NCBI GenBank assembly: GCA_039809125.1
Contig: JBDHUM010000006.1
Location: 1-41,847 of the forward strand
Direction: 5' to 3'
Length of the DNA stretch: 41,847 nucleotides
Source of the DNA: SZUA-359 sp039809125
GTDB lineage: Bacteria; Patescibacteriota; Saccharimonadia; Saccharimonadales; Saccharimonadaceae
A program made the translations under genes and the position numbers. This document shows, piece after piece, positions 8,401 to 17,576 of the stretch (position 1 is the stretch's first letter; each line of letters opens with the position of its first letter). The notes under the pieces are model-generated. The model ran no database searches, was not told the origin of the DNA, and saw only the letters and a list, made by a program, of their open reading frames with translations.

Positions 8401-9485
8401 TTAACTGCGAGCACGTAGATTATAATAGTCCAGATTGCCATTAATCCCAATTCTGGTCCTAAATCTGTTAGTTGAGCGTTTTCAGTCATAATACGACGCA
8501 ATCCATCAACAACTGGTGTCAGTGGAATATATGCTGTAATGTTTTGCAAGAATTCAGGAAATAGAAATCGTGGGAAAAACGACCCCGACAAAAACATCAT
8601 GGGAAATGATACGAGATTTGTAATTGGCGCCGACTGGTTTTCGTTCTTTGCCCAACCACCAATAAGCAGTCCAAATCCGAGCATCATAGCAGATGCAAAC
8701 ACAATGAACACACTAAACGTTAACCAGCTGCCCCGCATATTAAAGTGGAATATGAGCGTTCCAACTATTATCATAGCCAACACGCTGAGGAGCGTAATAA
8801 CAAGATAGTAAAGACCGTTACCAAAAATTAGTTGGCCGGCTGTAAATGGCGACGCACGTAAACGTCTAAATGCACCTGTCTTTTTTTCTTGCGGCATACT
8901 GTTTGCTAGGCCAAATATACCCATACTTAGTAGGGTAAAACCCAATAGACCTGAGAAGGTGTAATCAAATTGACTCAATCCTGTATCGGCGGTTGCTTTT
9001 TGTGCTACCTTTAATGCGGCCTCGGGTCGACCAAGTTTAGTATTGATACCATCAAGAATTTGCTGCATGACAGCAGCCACAGTTTGGCCAGATTGCTCCT
9101 TGCCTTTTTGGTAGTAAACGTCCATTGTACCTGATGGAACCTTAGTCGTATTTGATTGACCGAATGAATCGGGTAATACAATAATGCTATCGATCTCACC
9201 GCGACTCATCCGCTGTTTTGCGTCATCGAGAGACGATAGCTCTTCATTCACTTTAAAGGAATCGCTTTTCTTAACGTCACCGACAAACTGCTTTGAAAAT
9301 TCAGTTTTTGATTGGTTAAGTAATGCTATTTTAAAGCTAACATCATTGTTATTAAATATCGAGCCAAATACGAACAAAAATATTAATGGGAACAAAAACG
9401 TAAAGAACAACGCAACCTTATCGCGTGTAAAACGCAGCAAATAAGCTTTTGTGATTCCTAATGTTGAAAGAATGTAGCGTTTCAT
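8382..9485 (-). CDS. ABC-2 type transporter permease
   Basis: A 367-residue membrane protein of the ABC-2 permease family. It has one N-terminal transmembrane helix (VALFFTFLFPLIFLFVFGSIF), a soluble external domain of about 130 residues and a C-terminal block of five helices. The block includes QEKKTGAFRRLRASPFTAGQLIFGNGLYY and NLVSFPMMFLSGSFFPRFLFPEFLQ, the usual signature of drug and polysaccharide exporters such as DrrB/YhgE relatives. It pairs with the ATPase immediately upstream; only 2 nt separate the genes. The substrate is not evident. Confidence 0.9.
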   Translation of the reverse strand: MKRYILSTLGITKAYLLRFTRDKVALFFTFLFPLIFLFVFGSIFNNNDVSFKIALLNQSKTEFSKQFVGDVKKSDSFKVNEELSSLDDAKQRMSRGEIDSIIVLPDSFGQSNTTKVPSGTMDVYYQKGKEQSGQTVAAVMQQILDGINTKLGRPEAALKVAQKATADTGLSQFDYTFSGLLGFTLLSMGIFGLANSMPQEKKTGAFRRLRASPFTAGQLIFGNGLYYLVITLLSVLAMIIVGTLIFHFNMRGSWLTFSVFIVFASAMMLGFGLLIGGWAKNENQSAPITNLVSFPMMFLSGSFFPRFLFPEFLQNITAYIPLTPVVDGLRRIMTENAQLTDLGPELGLMAIWTIIIYVLAVKLFRWE

Positions 9486-9487
9486 AA

Positions 9488-10246
9488 TTAATCTCGTATA
9501 GCCTTTCCAGTTAGATCGATAAACACATCTTCAAGATTTGCCTGCTCGACTACTTCTTTCTTTTTAAAGCCTCGTTTTATGAGTGATTTAATCAGATTTT
9601 TCGGAGTATCAATCGTTAAGATTTTTCCATTGTCCATAATAGCAATTCGGTCGCATAGAATTTCAGCCTCATCCATATAATGAGTTGTCATGACAACCGT
9701 AATACCGCGTTTCTTAATTGATTGAACCAGCTCCCATAGATTACGTCGTGCCTGCGGATCAAGCCCAGTGGTTGGCTCGTCGAGAAATAACACCCGGGGA
9801 TTGTTGACTAACGCTGCCGCAATACTAAAACGTTGTTTTTGACCGCCTGAAAGATTCTCTACATATGACTTTGCTTTATCAGTCAGTTGAACACTTTCGA
9901 GCAGCTCATCTGGATGAACACTCTCGCCATATAAACTAGCAAACATTTCTAGCTGTTCACGCAAGCGTAGCTTATCGAAAAAAGATGTCGACTGAAGTTG
10001 AATACCTATTATTTCTTTTATGTGACTGGGGTTATCGGCAACGTTAGTTCCGTCGAGCATAACTTCACCATCATCAATCGGACGTAATGCCTCGATCATT
10101 TCGAGCGTAGTCGTTTTTCCTGCGCCATTGGGACCTAGGATTCCAAATACTTCGCCTTCTCTAACTTCAAAATTTATATGATCAACTGTTACTTTATCGT
10201 CGTAACGCTTTGTGAGTCCGCGCACGGTAATAATATTTTTAGTCAT
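9488..10246 (-). CDS. ABC transporter ATP-binding protein (ABC-2 exporter)
   Basis: A 252-residue ATPase with Walker A GPNGAGKTTTLEM, the Q-loop GIQLQS, the signature LSGGQKQRFSIAAAL, Walker B VLFLDEPTTGLD and the switch His in TTHYMD. The form of the signature and the GLDPQARRNLW stretch are typical of DrrA/NodI-like ATPases that drive ABC-2 permeases. The permease gene follows directly. A -10 box TATCAT lies 6 nt before the ATG, which suggests a leaderless transcript. Confidence 0.93.
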   Translation of the reverse strand: MTKNIITVRGLTKRYDDKVTVDHINFEVREGEVFGILGPNGAGKTTTLEMIEALRPIDDGEVMLDGTNVADNPSHIKEIIGIQLQSTSFFDKLRLREQLEMFASLYGESVHPDELLESVQLTDKAKSYVENLSGGQKQRFSIAAALVNNPRVLFLDEPTTGLDPQARRNLWELVQSIKKRGITVVMTTHYMDEAEILCDRIAIMDNGKILTIDTPKNLIKSLIKRGFKKKEVVEQANLEDVFIDLTGKAIRD

Positions 10247-10252
10247 GAGTTT

Positions 10253-10258
10253 ATGATA
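10253..10258 (-). promoter_or_regulatory. -10 box of the ABC-2 operon, leaderless spacing
   Basis: TATCAT followed by 6 nt and the ATG of the ATPase gene on the minus strand. It lacks the TG extension seen in most other promoters of this kind in the window. Confidence 0.45.
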
Positions 10259-10333
10259 CCTAGGATAAATTAAGATTTCAAGTTTTTAATTCCAAGCATG
10301 TCACATATGTCATGTGTGGAGCTGTCGATCCTT

Positions 10334-11227
10334 TTAAGCCTGTACCAACCTACGACATTCGTCTGTATGGAAAAGTTTGTTTGGTTCTTGTTTGCAAGTA
10401 CGGCAAATTAGAACAAGTTCATTACATTCTGGCATGGCGCAATTTTCAAAATTGCTAGTCTTTGATTTACAATGCGTGCACTCTCCAATTGTTTTTGTAT
10501 GATCGGAAAAGTTAACTGTCATACGGTTATCAAATACTCTCAGACTACCTTCCCATAGCCCATCGTCTCCATATGTTTCGCCATATTTTACAATGCCGCC
10601 GTCTAGCTGGTAAACATCCGTAAAACCGCGCTTCTTCATCATTGCGCTAATAACTTCACAACGAATTCCACCGGTACAGTAGCTGATTACTTTTTTATTT
10701 TTGATTGCATCATATTTATCACTCTCAAGCTCGGCAATAAAATCCCGACTTGTGTTGGTATTTGGTATAACAGCATTTTTGAACTTACCGATTTTGGCTT
10801 CATGTGCATTGCGTCCATCGAAAAATACTACTTCATCACCATACTTTTCAATCATCTCATGAACTTGATGAGGTTTTAGGTGCTTCCCACCGCCAACTAC
10901 TCCTTTCTCATCAACCTCAAACTCGTCGTCCGAGTTTTTAAATCCAACCAATTCACGCCGGCTTTTAACGCTCATCCTTGGAAAATCATCACGCGAACCA
11001 TCGCTCCATTTAAAGACAATATCATGAAAACCTGAAAATTTTTTGGTTTCTTTAATATACTGCTTTAAGTCATCCATATCGCCGCCGATTGTACCGTTTA
11101 AACCGTGACGACTTACTAAAATCCTACCTTTAAGATTCAACGAATCACACAGCGTTTTTTGCCATAACTTCACAACTTCCGAATCAGCAATCGGTGTGAA
11201 TTTATAATATAGAAGTATTTTTTGCAT
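10334..11227 (-). CDS. trhO: tRNA uridine(34) hydroxylase, rhodanese-fold (UPF0176/YceA)
   Basis: A 297-residue protein of the TrhO family, which makes 5-hydroxyuridine at the wobble position of tRNA using oxygen. The N-terminal acylphosphatase-like part (about 1-95) includes GRILVSRHGLNGTIGG. The rhodanese domain contains FDGRNAHEAKIGKFKNAV and the active loop YCTGGIRCEV with its cysteine. The C-terminus is a cysteine-rich tail (CTHCKSKTSNFENC...CNELVLICRTC) that may bind metal. The start is fixed by an extended -10 box 6 nt upstream. Another U34-modifying enzyme (MnmA) is also in the window. Confidence 0.92.
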   Translation of the reverse strand: MQKILLYYKFTPIADSEVVKLWQKTLCDSLNLKGRILVSRHGLNGTIGGDMDDLKQYIKETKKFSGFHDIVFKWSDGSRDDFPRMSVKSRRELVGFKNSDDEFEVDEKGVVGGGKHLKPHQVHEMIEKYGDEVVFFDGRNAHEAKIGKFKNAVIPNTNTSRDFIAELESDKYDAIKNKKVISYCTGGIRCEVISAMMKKRGFTDVYQLDGGIVKYGETYGDDGLWEGSLRVFDNRMTVNFSDHTKTIGECTHCKSKTSNFENCAMPECNELVLICRTCKQEPNKLFHTDECRRLVQA

Positions 11228-11233
11228 ACTAAT

Positions 11234-11242
11234 ATTATATCA
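11234..11242 (-). promoter_or_regulatory. extended -10 promoter of trhO, leaderless spacing
   Basis: TGATATAAT on the minus strand is followed by 6 nt (ATTAGT) and then the ATG of trhO. Transcription should begin at or next to the A of the start codon. Confidence 0.75.
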
Positions 11243-11263
11243 CTCTACCGGTTCTCGGCGCTT

Positions 11264-11821
11264 TTATTGTAACTTGGTCGGTTGGACTACGTGAGAGCGT
11301 ACACCACGTAATTTTTGTGACATGTCAGAATTTAAAGCAAAAAAATCAATCTTTCCGTATCCAAACAAATTTATAAAAATATTTGCCGGAAATGATTCAA
11401 TAAAACGATGATACAGTGCAACCGATCGGTTATAAAGCAACCTGTTCGCCTGTATATCGTTCTCCACATCTACCAGTTGCGTGAATAGTTGTTGAAAATT
11501 TTCAGTTACTACAACATTTGGCATCGACTCGACAACTGCAACCAAGCTCGACTCCAAAGCTTTTTCATTTTCACTAAGTTTTTCGATGGCGTTTTCTCTA
11601 ACTGCTGTTTGACTTGTTTGCACGAATTGTTCATATCTTGAAAGTGTGTTTGTTGCGGCGAAAACTACAGAAATAAGTTGATGGCGTCGATTGAGTGCTA
11701 CCACAATATCTGACCATGCTTCATTAACAATATTTTTGTGTTTTACCAGGCTATTATGGATAGACCAGCAATACAGTAAAATCGAAAAACCGATAACACC
11801 GCCGCTGATAATGTAGATCAT
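11264..11821 (-). CDS. LemA family protein
   Basis: A 185-residue protein with an N-terminal membrane helix (IIYSGG/IGFSILLYCW region), then a helical LemA domain: LVKHKNIVNEAWSDIVVALNRRHQLI, a long coiled middle and VDVENDIQANRLLYNRSVALYHRFIESFPANIF, where the family has the conserved R-x-x-YN and FP motifs. LemA proteins are envelope proteins of unknown biochemical role. The ATG overlaps the stop of the preceding gene (ATGA) and a GGAGA Shine-Dalgarno lies inside that gene, so this is the third gene of a three-gene operon. Confidence 0.87.
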   Translation of the reverse strand: MIYIISGGVIGFSILLYCWSIHNSLVKHKNIVNEAWSDIVVALNRRHQLISVVFAATNTLSRYEQFVQTSQTAVRENAIEKLSENEKALESSLVAVVESMPNVVVTENFQQLFTQLVDVENDIQANRLLYNRSVALYHRFIESFPANIFINLFGYGKIDFFALNSDMSQKLRGVRSHVVQPTKLQ

Positions 11822-12990
11822 TTTAATCTCCTGTGAAACCGTGAAGGCGAAGCACGAACATAATTATGGTAAAGAGCGATTATTTGACATACGCTAACAA
11901 TCCAGACAATAAAAATCGCGTCCCCTTGCAATGCATTTTTTCCTTGCAAAACAACCAGTACAATCATCATAACTACCCACAATGACACAATTACGGTTAG
12001 CACACCCGTCTTAAGAATAAGTCTTTTTGAAAACGCTACAACTTTTCGGCCATTTATACCTATACCCCCAACTTGGTCATTTGCTATATCCACCTCTTTA
12101 GACCTTTTGGCCATAATAACTACCAGCTCTTCCAGTGCATCTGCTATATTGAGAACATCTTGCTGGCTCTTTAGGCGTTTCACATCAACAGCCGCTTGCA
12201 GTAGATTGCCTTGTACGATAATTTGTACACCTTCGAGCTTTTTAACGACATGTGCGTTTATTTCTCCGTCAAGATATCGACCCATTTGCCTCTCCTGCCC
12301 CTTCGGTATATATGTACGAAAATGTTCATACATAACTCCATCAAGTACTATCTCGTCTGCATGATAGTTTGATGCTGCAGTAACAAAAAGCTGCCATCCC
12401 TCCCGCATCTCGCTCCCATCTTGAATTGCATCAAACAAAACCGGTGGTACAAATACCTTAATCGGCATTTCAATGAGCACTGTTCGACCAACTAGTTCAA
12501 AATCGGTTTCATTTATAATATTCGACCACCTGCCAAGACGTACGGGACGACTGCTACTCCTCAGTGCCGTCGCGATAGGCTCGCCAACAGCAGCTAATCC
12601 AACTCGATTTTTTCTAAAGACCCAGTGCCATAATACATAAGCGACTACATGATAAACCACCACGATAACAAACACGCAGAGTAATATATATGCAATACAT
12701 CCTAAAAGCGTTTCTACCCAAGTTGACCCCAAACGCATACTATCCTGAAATATTATATGTCCGGGCGATAACCAGAAGGTTCCATCCTGCAGCGAACTCA
12801 GAAAGAGCGTCCAGTCCCAACTAGAGTCAATATATATTCCGCTGTTGTACTTTGAGAATGAGAACATACCAGTTGAAATTACATACATTACAAATGGCAA
12901 AACGATTATAAGAACTATACTAAAACGCCACAAATGTCCTGCATATCGATGTTGTGCACGGGCATACTGAACAATGTCATCAATGCTCAT
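11818..12990 (-). CDS. conserved membrane protein of unknown function, LemA-linked
   Basis: A 390-residue protein I do not recognise. Predicted topology: a helix at about 23-43, a second pair around 105-135 (LLGCIAYILLCVFVIVVVYHVVAYVLW), a large soluble domain of about 190 residues, and two C-terminal helices (VLTVIVSLWVVMMIVLVVL; IFIVWIVSVCQIIALY). The soluble part is rich in beta-type segments (DFELVGRTVLIEMPIKVFVPPVLFD; DEIVLDGVMYEHF) and contains a helical stretch, VLNIADALEELVVIMAKRSKEV. Large membrane proteins with a central soluble domain commonly accompany LemA (for example DUF3137-type), but I cannot confirm membership. It starts one nucleotide after the stop of the upstream gene. 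Confidence 0.7.
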   Translation of the reverse strand: MSIDDIVQYARAQHRYAGHLWRFSIVLIIVLPFVMYVISTGMFSFSKYNSGIYIDSSWDWTLFLSSLQDGTFWLSPGHIIFQDSMRLGSTWVETLLGCIAYILLCVFVIVVVYHVVAYVLWHWVFRKNRVGLAAVGEPIATALRSSSRPVRLGRWSNIINETDFELVGRTVLIEMPIKVFVPPVLFDAIQDGSEMREGWQLFVTAASNYHADEIVLDGVMYEHFRTYIPKGQERQMGRYLDGEINAHVVKKLEGVQIIVQGNLLQAAVDVKRLKSQQDVLNIADALEELVVIMAKRSKEVDIANDQVGGIGINGRKVVAFSKRLILKTGVLTVIVSLWVVMMIVLVVLQGKNALQGDAIFIVWIVSVCQIIALYHNYVRASPSRFHRRLK

Positions 12991-12991
12991 G

Positions 12992-13687
12992 TTACTTCAC
13001 CTCTAGCGAATTTATCATTTTATCAAACTCGTCAGTATTAATTAAATTTTCCGGATTTGCACCATTTTTAATGGAGGCCTGGATTTGTATCAATATATCA
13101 CCATCTTTCATAATGATGTATCGTATTTGTTCATAATTCATGCCCGTTTTTGAATTCCTAATTATCTCGTAGTAATCGGCTTTGTGACCACCAATTACGC
13201 GGTGCTCGAACTTTAGAGAAATATCACTGTAGCGTCTATCCTGCTCTAGTTTATTTGGACGTTGCTTGTCTTTATAAAAGTACACTTTTTCAAACAGGGT
13301 TTTTTCAAAGTCGTATTGTTCATTAATCGTTTTACAGCCTTTATATTGACAGCTCGTGTCATTAACTTTGATAAACACTAAAACACCAGTACCTCTTCTA
13401 CCGACATCGTTAAATGCGGATGAGTTATAGGATGATCGTAACGTAATAGTGTCGTGATACTTACCCGTATTATGCTCCTCCACCATACCAGTGGGATATC
13501 TCATAGATAGATCACCAATTTTAGAAATAGCAACTTGGTAGGGATCGCGATTTATCATTTGACTAGCACCTCGATAGACTGAACTAACTATCACTGTCAT
13601 CACAATGGCCACAACTCCAAGCAGTAATAGAGAAGCTGCTTGCTTCTTTAACGATCGATTGGCTTTGAAATTTATGTTATTAACCAT
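12992..13687 (-). CDS. hypothetical membrane-anchored protein, LemA operon
   Basis: A 231-residue protein with a basic N-terminus and one membrane helix (ASLLLLGVVAIVMTVIVSSVY, about 18-38). The rest is presumably external and mostly beta-type, with two close cysteines (TSCQYKGCKT) able to form a disulfide. The end (YEQIRYIIMKDGDILIQIQASIKNGANPENL) resembles the C-terminal half of PsbP/lipoprotein-like domains that often have the form yxxiyyikkdgkiyxixf, but this is weak. It is the first gene of the operon with the next membrane protein and LemA. The promoter region is shared with the divergent ABC exporter. Confidence 0.6.
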   Translation of the reverse strand: MVNNINFKANRSLKKQAASLLLLGVVAIVMTVIVSSVYRGASQMINRDPYQVAISKIGDLSMRYPTGMVEEHNTGKYHDTITLRSSYNSSAFNDVGRRGTGVLVFIKVNDTSCQYKGCKTINEQYDFEKTLFEKVYFYKDKQRPNKLEQDRRYSDISLKFEHRVIGGHKADYYEIIRNSKTGMNYEQIRYIIMKDGDILIQIQASIKNGANPENLINTDEFDKMINSLEVK

Positions 13688-13819
13688 AAGCTATTAATGT
13701 CCAATTATATATTACATTTATCAACAAATTTTTACTACATTACAATAATGCTCGACACCATCTACCTAACTACTCATACTTGCAGACTGCATAACACTGG
13801 AATAGAATAATACTAGTCT

Positions 13820-15610
13820 ATGAGAAAACCAAAACTATTTAGTCGTACGAGCGCCAGTACTGTTCGCAGAACAATTGCTATTTTCCGCGAGGAGGCCGCC
13901 AAAGACAAAAAAGCTTTAGTGCTTTCTATAGTATTTATACCACTCGGCCACATTATATACTTGGTTATTTTACCGCTTATCATCAGTTTTATTATTCAAT
14001 CACTTATTAATGAACCACATAACATTGAACAACCACTTTGGTTAGTTGCCGGTATGATCGTTAGTGGCTTTGCGACAGTGTTTATAAATCGCTTTGTTTT
14101 TCCAATTTTTTTCAACCATGAGGAGCGAGTGACAACTAGTCTCACGAAACGTGCTATGCGAGGAATGCTTGCGCATAGTCACAGTTTTTTTGCCAATCAA
14201 AAAGTTGGATCGATCGCAGGCGACATCAATACGTTTTCAAGATCCTATTTGGCACTATTTGATATTATTTTTCTCCACGCCAGTAATATTTTAGTTAGTT
14301 TCTTTGCGGGGCTTGTAGTTATTGCAATTATTGCCCCACTGATGCTAATACCACTGTCATTACTGACGGCATTCATTGTAATTGAATCCATTAACTCATT
14401 GAATCGACGCTCGATATTTCGCAACAAACGTAAAGAGCTTCAATCAAAGCTATTTGGATCAATCGCCGATATAATGGGAAATCAATCAATCGTGCGTACT
14501 TTTAGCACAGCGGATAAAGAAATCCGAGGTGTAGTTACCGAGCGTCAGCAAATCGAAGAAGTTGCGAACGAAGAAATAAAAATTATTGAAAAATCGTCCG
14601 TGATACGGATGTCTGGATTGTATTTTTTTCAAGTTTTAACAATGTTAATTGCAATTTATCTTGTCAATCATAGTATGGTTAGTATTGCTGCGCTAGTATT
14701 CACTGTTACGTACCTTATGCGTGTAACGGGCGTCATGTTTAATATTAATTCAATCGTTCGAACTAGTGAACAAGCATTTCTAGACGCTTCAAAGGTAACC
14801 GAAATTTTGTCAATCACACCGGAAGTTGTCGATGATAAAAATGCCGACATGCTTGAAATCAAGAACGGAAGTATTACTATCCGTAACTTAGATTTTCACT
14901 ACGCAGACAACAAGGAAGAGCCTGTTATTAGTAACTTATCACTTAGCATCCCAGGTGGACAACGACTTGGCTTAGTCGGAAAAAGCGGTGGCGGTAAATC
15001 AACTCTCACTCACCTTTTACTCAGATATATGGACGTAGCGGGAGGAGCAATTACGATCGACGAACAGGACATTGCTCATGTGACACAAGATAGTTTGCGC
15101 AATGCCATAGCCTATGTCCCCCAGGAATCGTTTTTATTCCATCGTAGCTTGCGTGAGAATATAGCCTATGGTAGACCAGATGCAACCGATGACGAAGTGC
15201 TATCGGCCGCAGAAAAAGCCTATGCTATGGAATTTATCAACCGTCTGCCGGATGGCTTAGATACAATTGTCGGCGAACGAGGTGTCAAGCTTAGTGGCGG
15301 CCAACGTCAGCGAATTGCTATTGCTCGAGCAATATTAAAAGATGCACCAATTCTTATTTTAGATGAAGCCACGTCCGCATTAGACAGTGAAAGTGAAGCC
15401 TACATCCAAAAAGCCTTAGCTGAACTGATGAAAAATAGGACCAGTATTGTTATCGCTCACCGATTAAGTACAATTGCCAAACTTGATCGAATTATTGTGT
15501 TAGACAAAGGAAAGATTGTCGAGGATGATACCCATACGAATTTGCTGCAGCATAATGGTACTTATGCAAAACTCTGGCATCGACAAAGTGGTGGATTCAT
15601 AGAAGAATAA
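13820..15610 (+). CDS. ABC exporter, fused permease and ATPase (multidrug/lipid MsbA-like)
   Basis: A 596-residue type IV ABC half-transporter: six transmembrane helices in about residues 1-320, then a nucleotide-binding domain. The ATPase has Walker A GKSGGGKSTL, Q-loop YVPQES, signature LSGGQRQRIAIARAI, Walker B ILILDEATSALD and the H-loop AHRLST. Motifs are complete, so it can hydrolyse ATP as a homodimer or with its neighbour 167 bp downstream, which is a close relative. Exporters of this kind move drugs, peptides or lipids out of the cell; the substrate is not evident. No Shine-Dalgarno precedes the ATG; TAGAAT 11 nt upstream may be a -10 box with a very short leader. Confidence 0.93.
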   Translation: MRKPKLFSRTSASTVRRTIAIFREEAAKDKKALVLSIVFIPLGHIIYLVILPLIISFIIQSLINEPHNIEQPLWLVAGMIVSGFATVFINRFVFPIFFNHEERVTTSLTKRAMRGMLAHSHSFFANQKVGSIAGDINTFSRSYLALFDIIFLHASNILVSFFAGLVVIAIIAPLMLIPLSLLTAFIVIESINSLNRRSIFRNKRKELQSKLFGSIADIMGNQSIVRTFSTADKEIRGVVTERQQIEEVANEEIKIIEKSSVIRMSGLYFFQVLTMLIAIYLVNHSMVSIAALVFTVTYLMRVTGVMFNINSIVRTSEQAFLDASKVTEILSITPEVVDDKNADMLEIKNGSITIRNLDFHYADNKEEPVISNLSLSIPGGQRLGLVGKSGGGKSTLTHLLLRYMDVAGGAITIDEQDIAHVTQDSLRNAIAYVPQESFLFHRSLRENIAYGRPDATDDEVLSAAEKAYAMEFINRLPDGLDTIVGERGVKLSGGQRQRIAIARAILKDAPILILDEATSALDSESEAYIQKALAELMKNRTSIVIAHRLSTIAKLDRIIVLDKGKIVEDDTHTNLLQHNGTYAKLWHRQSGGFIEE

Positions 15611-15619
15611 CGCTAGTTC

Positions 15620-15648
15620 TTGATTAAAATTAAAAAACATGCTACAGT
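15620..15648 (+). promoter_or_regulatory. promoter of the second ABC exporter
   Basis: TTGATT at 15620-15625, a 17-nt spacer and TACAGT at 15643-15648, with TGC directly before the -10 box. The start would be near 15655, giving a leader of about 120 nt to the exporter ATG. It indicates that the second exporter can be transcribed separately from the first. Confidence 0.6.
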
Positions 15649-15683
15649 GCACATATACTACTAACCCTAACGGAAAGGCGCAT

Positions 15684-15737
15684 ATGACTATAATGGTATC
15701 GATCTGCCAAGCGCCGACATCGTTTCAAGGCGTTTGA
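15684..15737 (+). CDS. possible 17-aa leader peptide upstream of ABC exporter
   Basis: ATG at 15684 is preceded by GGAAAGG at 15672-15678 and opens a 17-codon frame (MTIMVSICQAPTSFQGV) ending in TGA at 15735-15737. Within and around it are mutually exclusive stems: GGCGC at 15677-15681 (overlapping the Shine-Dalgarno) can pair with GCGCC at 15711-15715, which can instead pair with GGCG at 15729-15732 in a 7-bp stem with one G-T pair. This is the arrangement of translation-controlled leaders upstream of antibiotic-resistance ABC genes, but the support is only architectural. Confidence 0.35.
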   Translation: MTIMVSICQAPTSFQGV

Positions 15738-15776
15738 CACACTTCTCAATAATTCAAATTTTCTAAAGGATTTCTA

Positions 15777-17531
15777 ATGCAAAAAGAAACTCTCGCTCTA
15801 TTTTGGCGATTTTCATCCCGCTATAAAGTTAGGCGTACACTTGCCTTATTATTCCCTGTGTTTGCTGTTTTAACCAACGCAGTCGCAGCGCAATATGTTT
15901 TATCAATCTTTATTAATAAGCTGCAGGCGGGCGGGATCACGTTCGCAAACAGCTGGAAGCTCATCGTACTTTACGGATGTCTGACATTTGTTGGTGAAGT
16001 TATTCTATGGCGTCTTTCACTGTATTTTACCTGGACCTTTGAAGTAAGGGCGCAACGTGATATTTACCTATCGATTTTTAATAAGTTAGCTCGTGAAGAT
16101 ACTGCTTTTCACGCCAATCGATTTGGCGGATCGCTCGTAAGTCAAAGTTCTAAATTTTTAGGTGCTTTTGAAAGATTCTGGGATATGATTATTTGGAGTA
16201 TTGTACCAATGCTCACTACTGTGATTGGATCGATCGCTGCACTCACAATGCTCGGCCTTTGGCAATATGGAGTATTTCTGACAATCTATGCACTTTGTTT
16301 CATAGTGATCGTGATGTTTGCCTCACGATTCATAACCGAGCGAAACCGTAAGGAAGCAGCTGCGAGTAATCGAACAAGCGGTTATCTTGCTGATATGGTA
16401 ACCAATATCAATACCGTTAAGGCATTTGGTCGCGAACGATTTGAGTATACCCAGGCGACAAAGTATATTGACCGGTGGCATAGCGCCTCAACAAAACTGA
16501 AGTGGGGTGTAATTGGAGCAACATCGATCTTTAGTGCAATGTACTCACTCGGTGCAATTGGGGCTTTCGTTTTTGCTGTCCTTGGAGCCGAGCATGGAAT
16601 TGCATCTGCTGGTATGGTGTACTTAGTGTTTGTCTATTCTCTCAACGTTAATCGTCAGCTTTGGGAAATGAATAACATTACTCGTACCTATAGCCGTGCA
16701 ATCGGTGATGCCCATGAGATGACACAAATTTTATCGAAAGAATACGAGCTAATCGATCACACCAGCAACGCACTTCAACCAAGCTCGGGAGTCATATCAT
16801 TTAATAACGTGTCGTTTAGTCATGATGGTGGTGATGGTGAACATATTTTCAAAGATTTTAACCTCACTATCCCGAGTGGTCAGCGACTAGGAATTGTTGG
16901 ACACAGTGGTTCGGGTAAAACAACCCTTACGCGAATTTTATTGCGATTTTCTGATATTGACCATGGTAAAATTGCTATCGATGATCAAGATATTAGTAAG
17001 GTAACCCAGCGTAGTTTACATGAATCGATCGCATATGTAGCCCAGGAGCCGATGCTCTTTCATCGTAGCTTGAGCGAGAATATTGCTTATGGTAGACAAA
17101 ATGCTTCAATGCAACAAATTGTAAACGCAGCAAAAAAAGCTCATGCCTATGAGTTTATTAAATCTCTACCAGACGGATTCGAAACTCTTGTTGGTGAACG
17201 TGGTATTAAACTTAGCGGTGGACAACGGCAGCGTATCGCGATTGCTAGGGCGATCTTAAAAGACGCTCCGATACTAGTCTTGGACGAGGCAACAAGTGCC
17301 CTGGATAGTGAGAGTGAAAAACTAATCCAAGCTTCCTTAGAGACACTTATGAAAAACCGGACCAGTATCATAATCGCACACCGGCTTTCGACAATCGCTA
17401 AGCTCGACCGCATCATCGTACTTGATCATGGTAGAATTGCCGAAGACGGAAACCATAAAGAATTACTGGCTCATGGCGGTATTTATGCAAATTTATGGAA
17501 ACACCAAAGTGGCGGATTTATCAACGAGTAA
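15777..17531 (+). CDS. ABC exporter, fused permease and ATPase (second copy)
   Basis: A 584-residue half-transporter of the same architecture as the upstream gene. Six membrane helices (about 1-310) are followed by an ATPase with Walker A GHSGSGKTTL, YVAQEP, LSGGQRQRIAIARAI, ILVLDEATSALD and AHRLST. The ATPase half is very similar to that of the first exporter, while the membrane halves differ, so a heterodimer or an old duplication with different substrates are both possible. An AAAGGA Shine-Dalgarno lies just before the ATG. The 120-nt leader contains its own promoter and a micro-ORF. Confidence 0.93.
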   Translation: MQKETLALFWRFSSRYKVRRTLALLFPVFAVLTNAVAAQYVLSIFINKLQAGGITFANSWKLIVLYGCLTFVGEVILWRLSLYFTWTFEVRAQRDIYLSIFNKLAREDTAFHANRFGGSLVSQSSKFLGAFERFWDMIIWSIVPMLTTVIGSIAALTMLGLWQYGVFLTIYALCFIVIVMFASRFITERNRKEAAASNRTSGYLADMVTNINTVKAFGRERFEYTQATKYIDRWHSASTKLKWGVIGATSIFSAMYSLGAIGAFVFAVLGAEHGIASAGMVYLVFVYSLNVNRQLWEMNNITRTYSRAIGDAHEMTQILSKEYELIDHTSNALQPSSGVISFNNVSFSHDGGDGEHIFKDFNLTIPSGQRLGIVGHSGSGKTTLTRILLRFSDIDHGKIAIDDQDISKVTQRSLHESIAYVAQEPMLFHRSLSENIAYGRQNASMQQIVNAAKKAHAYEFIKSLPDGFETLVGERGIKLSGGQRQRIAIARAILKDAPILVLDEATSALDSESEKLIQASLETLMKNRTSIIIAHRLSTIAKLDRIIVLDHGRIAEDGNHKELLAHGGIYANLWKHQSGGFINE

Positions 17532-17550
17532 AGCCCCGGGTAATTGGATT

Positions 17551-17570
17551 TTGTCTCACGTTTGAGATAA
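17551..17570. terminator. hairpin between convergent ABC exporter and rplY
   Basis: TTGTCTCA at 17551-17558 pairs with TGAGATAA at 17563-17570 (8 bp, one G-T, loop of 4). It sits centrally in the 45-bp gap between the two convergent stops. No clear T-run follows on either side. Confidence 0.35.
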
Positions 17571-17576
17571 TAGGTT

